A stretch of 56,407 nt of DNA, taken from positions 1-56,407 of the forward strand of contig NXFV01000836.1 in NCBI GenBank assembly GCA_002803225.1. The letters run 5' to 3'. Position 1 is the stretch's first letter, and each line of letters begins with the position of its first letter. Shown here one piece after another: positions 10,214-20,449 of this stretch. The position numbers and the translations under genes are program-made. Origin of the DNA: Gamarada debralockiae. Lineage: Eukaryota > Ascomycota > Leotiomycetes > Helotiales > Hyphodiscaceae. Under the pieces are notes generated by a model. That model was not told the DNA's origin, ran no database searches, and saw only the letters and a program-made list of their open reading frames with translations.

Positions 10214-11092
10214 AACCGACGTAAAGGGAGGGGCCTTTGATGGAAAGAGTATCGAGATGCGCTAGGCGTCACCGCCCGGCTCTATATCCTCAACAAGTAC
10301 TCAATTCTAAATCTCTAATAAAGCTCTAACGGCGGTGTCACGATGTCATCAAATGGCCCCTCTTCACCAAAAAAAAAACCAGACTTCTCCTAGTCACGCA
10401 GCCTTCTGGACTCGACGGCATAACATCGCTTCATCCTGCTCTGAGATTAACCATTAGCACGGACCTACGTCGACTGCGGTTGTCGCCCGTGTCCGTAATG
10501 CGCTGGGCAATCCGTTTGGTTCCTGTATGTACATACGTGATTCCTTCAACAAGTGAGCAAATTGGCTAGAACGTGCATCGAGAACCTCGAAGACAGACCA
10601 AAGGAAGGGAAACTCGACACCCGTGAGAATACCATCCTGGTAGGTATAGCGTGGTGGCTTAGAGCGTTCTCTGAGTGTAGTTCCGCGTAAACGGGAATCT
10701 CCGTTAGAACTAAATCAGCTCCCATTACAGTAACCGCAGTGGCAGTCATGCAAAAGCCTAAGATCACCAACTCACGACGTGGGTGAAAACGAGATCAAAA
10801 ACACGATTTGTTGCTATATTCGGATCCGTGGAAGTCGAGTGCAAGCCGGCCAAGAATCATTCTCGAAAAGATGCTCGATACGCGGAAGTCAGTCCAGCAG
10901 GTGGACTTGGCATCAAATGCTTATAAGTTTACCTAGGCTGCTGTTCTGTTTTAGTTTTTGCCATGCGTTACGAAGACATCCTCTAAGACGATAATTTATT
11001 ACACGAACAAGTCTCTTCAAGACACACTGTGGAATCTCCCCGAATCTTGGCGAACTCGACTCTTCATCTGAAGACTAAAACTTTTACCTATC
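10214..11092. other. intergenic spacer
   Basis: No recognisable gene. A minus-strand frame of 74 codons (10546-10770) has no motif. The right end serves as the promoter of the RTA1-family gene. Confidence 0.4.
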
Positions 11093-12110
11093 ATGGAGTC
11101 CTCTGCACGGGACATCTTCCTAGTCAAGAAGGGAGAACTCCTCCCTTACAAAGGCGACTTCTATCTCTGGAAATATGTGCCCTCTATGCCAGCAGCAGTC
11201 ATGTTCCTCATCCTCTTTCTGGCCATGACGGGGGCTCATACCTGGAAAATGTATCGTTACCGCATGTGGTTCTGCATCCCCTTTACACTTGGCGGACTCT
11301 GTAAGTTTAACATAAGCCCCCAGACTTCCGTCTTTCTCCTCGCTCGCCCACATACAGAATCGCTCGATTCCATAACAGTAAGGGAAATGGCGCTGACCCT
11401 CGGTTCAACCAAACAGTCGAAGTAATAGGCTTTGGCGGCCGTACTGGGGCATCGAACCAGACAGACTCGCTCATTCCCTATATCATCCAATCTCTCTTCC
11501 TGCTCGTGGGACCATCCTTGTTCGCAGCCTCTATCTACATGACCCTCGGCCGCATCGTCCGCGCTCTCGGCCTGACCGCCGAGTCATGCTCGCTCATCCG
11601 AACCCGCCGGCTGACGACCATCTTCGTGGTGGGCGACATCTTCTCCTTCCTGGTCCAGAGCGGTGGCGCGGGCATGATGGCCAACAGGAGCAGCAACGCC
11701 AAACTCGGCCAACATATCGTCATCGCCGGCTTGTTCACCCAGATTGTCTTCTTCGGGCTGTTCACCACCGTGGCGGTAATGTTCCACATCCGTTATCTGC
11801 AGTGCACCGCCGTGTCAGGAGCGTATGGTAGCAACGGGACGCGCCTGTGTGATGACGAGGGTGGCTATGCGGCGCAGCAGTTCCCGTGGTGCTCATTCTG
11901 GTGCGGTGTATCTTCCGCGTCATCGAGTACTTGATGGGCGCCAACGGGTATGCGTTGAGCAACGAGTGGACGATATATGTGTTTGACGCGGTGCCGATGT
12001 TTCTGACCATGGTAATCTTCTACATCTGGTACCCCTCAGAGATTCGCACTGTCCAGCAGCCAAACAGTGTCGAGATGGGCCTCTCAGATTGCCACGGAAA
12101 GGGGAGGTAA
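11093..12110 (+). CDS. RTA1-like seven-helix membrane protein, frame broken near the last third
   Basis: Member of the RTA1/RTM1 family (fungal stress and lipid-resistance membrane proteins). Exon 1 is 11093-11300. A 116 bp intron (GTAAGT...AAACAG) restores the hallmark GGLFEVIGFGGR, followed by NQTDSLIPYIIQSLFLLVGP, FAASIYMTLGRIV and SGGAGMM. The frame then closes at 11934, while the family's next block (VLILVRCIFRVIEYLMGANG ... YVFDAVPMF ... WYPSEI) continues in another frame to a stop at 12110. The switch lies at about 11860-11885. A single-base deletion explains it. The alternative is a 53-base intron with a weak GTAGCA donor at 11829, which would remove residues the family normally keeps. 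About 300 residues in total. Either a recent pseudogene, a sequence error, or an unusual splice. Confidence 0.75.
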
Positions 12111-12429
12111 TTGACGGCAACGGACTTCGGTGGAGTGGCTGAGTGACTTTTATGGTAAATACCAAAGATGCTGGATCTGCGGAAAGGAACATGGCTATGA
12201 TTCTTCTCAATCGCGAGCAGATTGTTGGCATTTCATAAGAGCACTGATACAGAGGGACGACGTACAATCCTCGATTGGAGACTGAGTCCCAGGATAAGGG
12301 GAGCAGCAACCCAATAGTCTTAGTAGTAGGAACGCCCGGCCAATTGAAATCTGAACGCTCTTTTAAGCGCATTTTGTTACAGTTGCTAACTATACAAATT
12401 TATATAAAATCAAGTACTATTTATGAAGT
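12111..12429. other. short spacer
   Basis: About 320 bases between the RTA1 gene and the transposase relic. No feature is recognised. Confidence 0.35.
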
Positions 12430-12850
12430 TAATGATTACCTTCACACTCGACAAGCTTTTCATGTTTCGACTTCTGCTCTGCAGTCTCTTTGTAGTAGAT
12501 GTGGCAAAGGCCTTTCCGGTAGTAGGTAAAATAGTCCTAGAACATAGCCTCAGAACAGTTGTTATACCGCCGATCAAAGTAATCATCGTGATATTACTCA
12601 TCAGCAGTTTGCGATATGTTCTGTTGGCCACGTTCTCTCCAATAAGAATGGAAGCTTCGCCTGAAAATATGGCCTTCGACCACTCTGTATACCCACAGAG
12701 CTGTCTTGACAGTGCAACCTCGTATCGTTGTACCTTTTGGATGTTAGTATGGCCAAGTTTCTTCATAGATTTAGCACGGAATGGACGCTTTTCTCTCAAA
12801 TTTTTCTCAATTGTAGCCCCAAAAGCATCAAAACGGAGTTCATGTGTCAC
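12430..12850 (-). mobile_element. Tc1/mariner-type transposase relic
   Basis: The minus-strand frame contains the core of a Tc1/mariner DDE transposase: a short RPFRAKSMKK block, then YTEWSKAIFSGEASILIGE, the second catalytic-Asp region. The canonical FSDE reads FSGE here, so the metal-binding Asp is replaced by Gly (about 12651-12668). Further on, a different frame gives YYRKGLCHIYYKETAEQK, the family's post-catalytic segment, so at least one frameshift lies between. No N-terminal DNA-binding domain, final acidic residue or terminal inverted repeat was found. It is a dead internal fragment. Confidence 0.65.
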
Positions 12851-14109
12851 ATGATGTGGCCTTCTGTGGCCCTCTTGGCTCCACTACCATGCTTCCTAGC
12901 AATCTTCTCCATCGTAGGAGGCAACCCTTTCTCTGCATACCCGTATTCCAGGCCGCACGCGAGCTTTCAAGCTTTTTTCAAGTTGGATATCTGGGTACCG
13001 CTATAGCCTATCAAGTGTCGAGTCATGCTAGATAGCAGTGGCACCTAATAGCATATATAAAAATAGCAACATACCACTGTAGGTAAGATAATGGAAATAT
13101 TTTCTTTCAAAACATTTCTAGGCCACAGGATGTAGTCTCCAATGATAGCAATATAGTACTAAAGTAGAAATATCACATTTGTGTGCCCATCTTGTCTAAC
13201 CTCGCTTGTTTAGAACTAACGATCCCATCACGGCATCAACCTGTCCTTTATTTGGCTGACCTAGTCCGTAAGAGATTTAGACAGGATAAAGCCTTGAATA
13301 ACAGACTGTTGTTAAACCAGAATCCTAACCTGCACAAAATCTGTTTTGTTCGGAAAGGTGAGCAGAGCTGCTTTATCGGCAATACTGAATGAGTTAAGGT
13401 GAGTAGGGATGAAGCGAAGGTGGGAAGCAGGTGAGCAGTGGCGAGAGCGTCAAGAATATCGAATTTTTCAGGCACGCCCTATCTGGCTGATCCACGATTA
13501 AGGGATTCCGGGACCTTCGGACATGTTGAAATGTGTTGTTAGTCCTCTGAGGCTGATATTTAGATTTCTCCATTAGTCACGAAACAACTTCTCTAAATGT
13601 CATCACACGCAGGCCTTAAGGATTTCCCAGTGCCTAGGTATACCAAGGCTCTCCGTATACCAGACCCTTACCCTGCCTGTCTTTTTTTCTGTTCAAAGTA
13701 GCTATCAAGGCCCTGTCGATATCTTGAAGTCCTTATAATTAGAGACCCATAGCTATTTGCTCCCTCAAGAATTTCGCACAGCGCTGGGGGTGTCAAGTCA
13801 TCTCACCCTGATTTATTTCGTTCGTTATTTGTTAAGCCGACGTGGCAGTGGCTGCAAGTGTTCGGAGTTGTTGAGGAAGTCACCAAATCTGTCTGTTCAT
13901 TGGCTACTCAAGCTCCTATGGAATCTTCCGTTACTTCAGCCTTGGCTGACTGACCTGGCACGCCATCTGGTATAAACTCCTGCCAATCGTCATCTTCATT
14001 TTCAAAGTATGAATTTATCTTTCACCTACGCTTGCTTCCTGAATACAGCGGGCCTGCTGTTTTCGATACCATCGTTTCGGCGCATTTCGATAAGAGATAT
14101 ACGTCTGAG
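12851..14109. other. spacer and promoter of the wall-protein gene
   Basis: No protein or repeat is recognisable at 12851-13950. TATAAAC at 13971-13977 lies about 135 bp before the ATG of the wall-protein gene and is a plausible TATA box. Confidence 0.4.
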
Positions 14110-17100
14110 ATGATTTTGAGTAGGAGACTGTGGGCACTGGCGGGGTTGGCGGGACTCGCGCAAGGCGGAACTTCATATTCAAACTCGACTATTCCCACCA
14201 CCACCGTCGCTGTGACTTCCGCTGCGGTAGTCCCTGACCTGGTGTTCCCGTTGGATCCAGCATGTCCAATAACAACCCCCGCGACTCTCACCTGTAACGG
14301 TTGCAATGAAGCTATAATTTGTACTGTCTGTTATTCCATAATTGAGAATATTCAAAAAAGACAATACGAACCTATATGTCTTACTTTTTCGAGTCAACTG
14401 CCTGGGGTGGTGACAGTAATATCGACCATAACGACGACAATATAGTATGTCCGGAATTTGAAAAATATTTTGAGATCAGAAACTTACAAATTTGCAGTGT
14501 TATCAGCACGGTGGATATCTTCACGACGGTACAGACTGTTTTTAAGGCCTGGGATAAAGCTGACTGGCAAATAGATCACAGATGATTTCAGCTTTACAAG
14601 CACAACGGATATCTACACAACGGTACGATAATACATTTTGATGACATGGGCCTGGGACAAGGCTAATTGGCAAATAGGTCACGGATGATTTCAGCTTTAC
14701 AAGCACAAAGGATATCTACACAACGGTACGACAGTATATTTTGATGACATGGGCCTGGTCTGACCAGTAAAATAGAAAATAACTATAGCGACTATCACTA
14801 GTGATTTGTCCGTTACCTCCACAGACTCATTTACATCTATAATTACAGACATCTCAACCACTACGGATGAGGAAACGTGAGTGATATGATGATGCATCTT
14901 TCTGATGCACTGTCTGATTCATTGGCATATTTATGAAGACTGGAGCAGGATGTAGGAGGCTTGAATGAGTTTGAGGCTAATCATGTATGATCTTTACAGG
15001 ATTACAAGCTACATTAGTACCACGGAGATTAGCTTCCTGCCAACGACGGTAAGTTTATAGATTCTCAGCTTTTCTTTCCGAAGGTGGATTCGTAAGCTTG
15101 TTTAGCAGACAAATAACTCTGCTTCAAACTCTTCAATCCCTCTAGTCACGTTGGGCACAGAGAAAGTGAATAGGAATGAACACGAGGACGACGATACACA
15201 ATTTCGAAGCTAGCTAGCCTGAATCACTCAAAACCCTTTAAGTATCGAAATTTGGGACTGGAACAATTTTGTGGACTTAAGGCTTACTCCTGGTAGTACA
15301 GAACGACACAGAGCGTCACAGTTTCAACTTCCTACCCCATCACGGTCATCAGCGATGTTTCGTTCACTACAACGAAATGGTCCACCTCGTCTTATATAAC
15401 AGTATCTACATATGAAATCACGAGCACAGCGTCTATTACAGTAAGCAACTTTCAATTTCTCATAGAGAGTAATATCAATTCATGACATAACAGAGTATAA
15501 ACTGTATTCACAAAATTCTGACTACTCTTATAGTTCTCAACGACAATTCCAAAGACGACCATACAATCTTTTATCTCCGATGTCTACATTACAACCACTT
15601 CAGTTTCCACCGCCACAGCTGGTAAGTTTTAGTTTGGAAGATCTAACTACCATGTTATATTAATTTTTTAGTGTCCACCCTCGTACAGCCCGCTTCCACA
15701 ATTACAACATCGATTTCCGGGTCTCTCAAAACCATCGCGATTCCCGCTTCAACAGTCACGACAACTTCAATATCAATATCTGAAGTCATTATCCCAACCA
15801 CGTTAATAGAGCCAGCAATCACCTTCACGTCCGATATCTTGGTTACTCAAGCAGCCAGTACAATCGCGACATCAATTTCGGGATCTTTGACTACAATCAC
15901 TCTGTCAGGCACAACTGTTACAAGCCCTAGCAAGATTATCACACTTCCAGGGACAACTGTTACAAGCCCGGGCGAGACAATTACACTTCCAGGGACAACT
16001 GGCACGGGCCCAGGCCTTACAATTCCAGGTCCTGGCACGACTGTAGTGATACCAGCCTCAACTATTATCTCAACGATCACAACGAGCCTTCCGGGCATTC
16101 CCACAACATTCACACGAGAGGAAACTACGGTAGTTTCGATCCAGCCTGGGATAACGAGCATTTTCATTACTACTTTTACAATATCAGCCCAAACCATGAC
16201 AGTAACAGACCCGGGAGCTACAGTGTCTGTTTTACCATCCCCTCTACCTGCGATTACTATGATATCGTCAAAGAGCGGGGGTGGCATTGCATCCGCAATC
16301 GCCTCTATTATTGGGGCTACACAGCAGCCATGCACGTCGTCTCCTTTTTCGGTCTCCATCCTTAGCACTGCGACCGTTTCACAGATAATAACCTGTGCTC
16401 CCCCATCAAATACAGCTCCAGTGAACCCCCAAGCTACTGGGAGTGACGCACTATGGGGTTGTTCACCAGGATATGTCTGTAATCTTCCAAAGCCAGATTC
16501 TTGCAATCTCTGGGCCAATCCTCCGGATTACAATTTTCTCTGCGATGCCCAATATTGTGTCCCTGCTCCTCCATTCACCGATGTTGTCTGGCCAGTGGGT
16601 CAAACTTCCTACTTCCCTCCAACTAATGGATACTTCAACCTGGACCCAAATGCGTTCGGGCTTGACTACGGCATTTTTGCTGAAGAGACTGTAACTGAAT
16701 ATGTGATTGGCGACGGGGGTTCGGAAGTACTGACCACCATAACGACTGGAGACTGGACATCGCAGGTAACTATCAACCATTTCCAACCTGCTCCCACAGG
16801 CTCGATTTCCCCAGATAAGGCTCGAAGTGTCAATAAACGAGACAGTTCAATTGTCCCAGCAGTATGCTACGCGCAATGCAACAACTGCTACATTGAAGCA
16901 CAAAAAGTTGGGAAATCGCCAGCCCTCTGCGCGTCAGGTTCAGCCTTCAAATCAGACTACACATCCTGCCAAGACTGCGTGGCAGCAAATAAGGATAATG
17001 TAAAGACTTCATTGCAAACATACGTCGACCCAGAATTCGAGCCCTTCATCTCCTTCTGCCAAGCTCAATCCGCGGAACCCGAAATTGTCGAAGCGAGTAC

Positions 17101-17452
17101 GAGCACGAATACCGTGATTCCTGGCCACACAACACAGAGCGTGGTTGTAGCCACCTCAACGCCTGTAGTTATCACCACCGCGACAGCCCCAACACCAACG
17201 TTGACCATGCCAGTCACTAGTCAAGCAACGGCGAGGACAAATACTGTGTCTGGGGAAGGTAGCGGCACGGCTCTAGTCTCCACAACGAAGCCTGCAGATG
17301 GGAAAACGAGTGTGCCTTCGCAAAGTCGCAGCTCGACGACCACGAACACTGGACCGACCCAAGTCGCCGCCAGTTCGTCGAACGGCTTGCATCTTACTTC
17401 AGTCTTATTACTTACACCGATACTGGTCCTATCCATGCTTTCAGTACTTTGA
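14110..17452 (+). CDS. GPI-anchored Ser/Thr-rich cell-wall protein, nine exons
   Basis: Predicted wall glycoprotein. Exons: 14110-14444, 14498-14528, 14575-14622, 14678-14725, 14776-14876, 15000-15048, 15297-15440, 15534-15621, 15672-17452 (874 residues). All junctions are GT-AG and keep one frame. An optional exon at 15109-15165 would also keep frame. Residues 1-19 are a signal peptide. A CNGCNEAIICTVC motif follows, then micro-exons reading ..DIFTT, ..FTSTTDIYTT, ..FTSTKDIYTT. Exon 9 holds ITTSISGSL and LPGTT repeats, a Cys-rich block (CSPGYVCNLP ... CDAQYCVPAPPF), a conserved FNLDPNAFGLDYGIFAEETV segment, a second Cys block (CYAQCNNCYIEAQK ... CQDC), a Ser/Thr stalk and a hydrophobic C-terminus after SSNG, a GPI-attachment signal. 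Similar to fungal GPI glycoproteins of unknown function. Splicing is inferred from phase and repeat logic. Confidence 0.85.
14498..14775 (+). repeat. tandemly duplicated exon-plus-intron units
   Basis: Three successive units each hold a short exon and the following intron: 14498-14574, 14575-14677 and 14678-14775. The second and third exons (48 bases each) differ at 3 positions. Their introns share the start GTACGA and the central run TTTTGATGACATGGGCCTGG. The first intron shares the end of the second (GGCAAATAG acceptor). The repeat crosses the splice sites, so DNA including introns was copied. Confidence 0.8.
15902..16027 (+). repeat. 42-bp in-frame tandem repeat, three copies
   Basis: Copies at 15902-15943, 15944-15985 and 15986-16027 encode 14-residue units of the form LPGTTVTSPGETIT, with a partial fourth unit after. 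The period is a multiple of three, so copy number can change without breaking the protein, as usual in fungal wall proteins. Confidence 0.8.
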
Positions 17453-19559
17453 TTGGGAGTTTTTACATTGTTTTTGTTTGGTTTCGATTCAACGGTGCTA
17501 CTACACTTAGGTGTATACACACATATACATTTATCATGATTTATGAACAATTTTCCCAATTCGTTCATGATACTGAGAGTAAACAACGCTAGTTCTGTGC
17601 TGTTCTTGTCTCAATGGTCTTGTAGAAAGGCCGGAGCTAATTAAGCCTCACTAACTCTAGCAAGTGCTGCGTTTGCTAGTTGTGTAATGTTACGTAGAAT
17701 ATTGAGGTTCCTAATAGATTAAAAATCCAGAACAAGTTTTCTTTCGATGTGAAGAGAGAAGCGGGCATTAAAGGCAGCTTGGCCGTGTAACGTTTACTGT
17801 CTGTGTTGTGATTGTGCTAAGATACTATTGTAATATAATGTAATGAAAAAGAATTTTCAAGCATTCAAAAATAGGCGGGCCATGGCACGTGCATCTCCCT
17901 CGGTTCTTCTTGAAATTGAATACGGATTTTTGGAATAGTACAGTGTATCAATTTGAAGTGATTCAGCAAAGTCGTGATATTAACACACCAGCCGAGTCAC
18001 TAGATTCAGAGTTGTGCATAGACCACTTGGTCTGTGTATGGTGCACCATGACGAAGTATAGAAACAAATCTCTTGTGTAATCTGCTTATCAGTTTCCGGA
18101 AATTATCCTTAGCCAGTTCTACAAATACCACTTCTTCTATTTGCCGTCTATGCTGACCGTTTTAATGGTTTCTGTGTTTAGAAGCACCTTCTTCATCATA
18201 ATAACTTAGCTGGAGATAATCTCCTAGATCTTTTTATGCAAAACCTTTAAAACCATTTCTCTTTGCGTATCATTTTTGTTCCTAAACCAATAAAGCATGC
18301 ATTGAAAGACCAAATTCCAGTGTTACTTATACTATAGCATTAAGAATTAAACACAAGAAAAGTAGAGTGTCAAGCTATTCTGATAACAGGAAGCCCATTC
18401 TGATCACCAGGGACTTGTTCTGGCTCTCTGTGATCCCTGCTCGCCAGGAGTCGACATTCTCAACAGGACTCCCAAGACAGGACTCATCTTAAAGGTACAT
18501 AGAGGGCGACTAAAGGTTTCGAGCTACTAGGGTGTAATGAGCACGTAGTAGAGGCTGCCAGTGAAGGATGAGTGAGCCGAGGGTGGGCAAAGCGGCGAAG
18601 GGTCACGCGCACTATCACTTGGTGAGCACGCAGAAGTAACTTAGGATTCAGATTAAACAACAAGTGGGCTATTGCATAAAATTTGCACTATAGCCTCTAC
18701 TCTAGTTCATTCGCGAGGTCTATTTATAACGTTTAAGCATATTTTTCTTACTAGGAAGGGCAATAGAGTAGTTTAAAGTGTAAATAAAGTTGAGCTGTAC
18801 CTCCTTTTCGAGTTTAGCGACCACGCTTTGGCATAGTGCCCCGTTTACCTGGCCTGCCAGTCTGCTCAAAAGATAGCCTCTTCTCCTCAACGTTCCAAAG
18901 CTACATATAAGACCATATCCCAAAACTCAAACCGATAAATGAAATGAACTAGCTAGAAATGCACGTGCAATGACGTTTTCAGTGCGAGAAAGACGTATCC
19001 TGCACGAACAACCTCCATGCTCTATTCGCTAATATTTCAGCGTCGACATCCGGTCCAATTAAGGTTTTGGCCTCTGCTATCCTTAAAAAGGATAAGATAT
19101 ACACCTTGACTCTAGTGTCAGCAGTGTGTCTAGACTTATCGGCCCGGACAGTTGTTTGCTGACACATATCTGCTACCCTTAAGTCAATCTGTTGATGAGA
19201 CTTAAATCAAAAGACGATCCTTACATTTCCTAATTACTAATCCGGGAGATTTCATCGAAATATCTCCGGCTGTCGTGTTCTTCCATCTCCAACCATCTTC
19301 CAATCTTCTAAAGTCATTAATAATGCATCGCTCTCAAGGCTGTGAATATGGTTCAACGTATCCCGAGAGATCTGAGAGCCCTCGAGTCTGAAGGTAATGT
19401 CGCAAGAAATTGTCGCGCATCATCTTTCGGTCCCATGTTTAACATCTGACATGATAGTGACAGCTGACATCTTGCCTTTACCCGCCGCAAGAACGTATGC
19501 TGTCGGTCCTCTAGGCAGTCGAGTGAACATTTTCGGCTCCTCATCTTGCCTTGCCTCAT
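17453..19559. other. long AT-rich spacer
   Basis: About 2.1 kb with only short frames and no recognisable motif. The first part carries the 3' flank of the wall-protein gene; 17800-18350 is AT-rich. I see no transposon protein, tRNA or repeat array. Confidence 0.4.
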
Positions 19560-20196
19560 TCTTCTGCATGTATGGATAGAAGAATTGTTGGCGGTCCTTC
19601 GTTTTGTTGATGTAGATGCCCAGCGCTGGGCCCGAAAGAGGTCAAAAAAAGGGGGGGGTAGCCTATGGAGGAGACTTGTTGGCGACGACCAGGATCGTCG
19701 AATCCTCCCCAGACGTACAAGCAGCGCGCCTTGAAAGTGATACAAATTCACAAAATTTGTGGCAAATACGTCAACCACGATCAATGTTGTACAAAGCATC
19801 GAGATGGGGAATTCGTCCGTCGCTGATATCTACCTCAATGTACTTCGCCACCCCAAACTGGGGGCACAAGGTTTCACAGACCTGATCTTGCAACTTTCGT
19901 ATTCGCAGCGAAAGAACGTTCGTCCAGCCTCCATGTTCTAGAAACCACTCGTTGCTGACGTGAAGAAAGGCAGTTCCTTTGTCCTTTCACCAAAGGCTCT
20001 GGGGGCCATCGAAGCCAGGGTTATTTACCCCAGGTATTAAGGATTCGATGGCTATCGAAGCGAGTAAGCTTAGGCGTATATTTGCAGCTTTTCCAGCCCT
20101 GAATGGCGGCTTCAGGGACATTGAAGCGCCATCTGCCAAGGGCAACCGGAAGACAAGCCGGCAACACATTCTACAGACTCTCGTGCATGTCACCAC
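19560..20196 (-). pseudogene. decayed protein of unknown family
   Basis: One minus-strand frame reads from about 20196 through a TGA (19987-19989) into a well-formed segment (FLHVSNEWFLEHGGWTNVL, then LRIRKLQDQVCETLCPQFG, then YIEVDISDGRIPHLDALYNI), then another TGA and CHKFCEFVSLSRRAA. The amino-acid texture (charged helices and an ISDGR loop) looks like real former coding sequence, not a shadow. I do not recognise the family. An A7G8 homopolymer run at about 19647-19661 breaks the frame further. A gene-prediction error with introns across the stops is possible. Confidence 0.4.
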
Positions 20197-20449
20197 ATGT
20201 ATCTTGATTTCGTCTCACTACTTTGTCCCACACCACATTCATGCATGCTTCGATTTCATTTCAGTTCATACCCCGTCATACTGACATGGAAGGCAGCAAT
20301 TGTTCAATTTTCAAAATTCTGACCGACATACTTCTTCAACTTTCAAGCCATTCTTTTCTTGTCGTGAACAGTCTCACATTTACGAGCTTCCGTCGGAAGT
20401 GATTCCATTCCAAATCAACTAACTTCAAATCTCACAAACCGCAGGACCG

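Noticed and set aside
15847..16518. 223-codon minus-strand open frame inside the wall-protein gene
   Set aside because: It is the antisense of Thr-rich repetitive coding sequence, which rarely produces antisense stops. Its translation is low-complexity Val/Ile with no motif.
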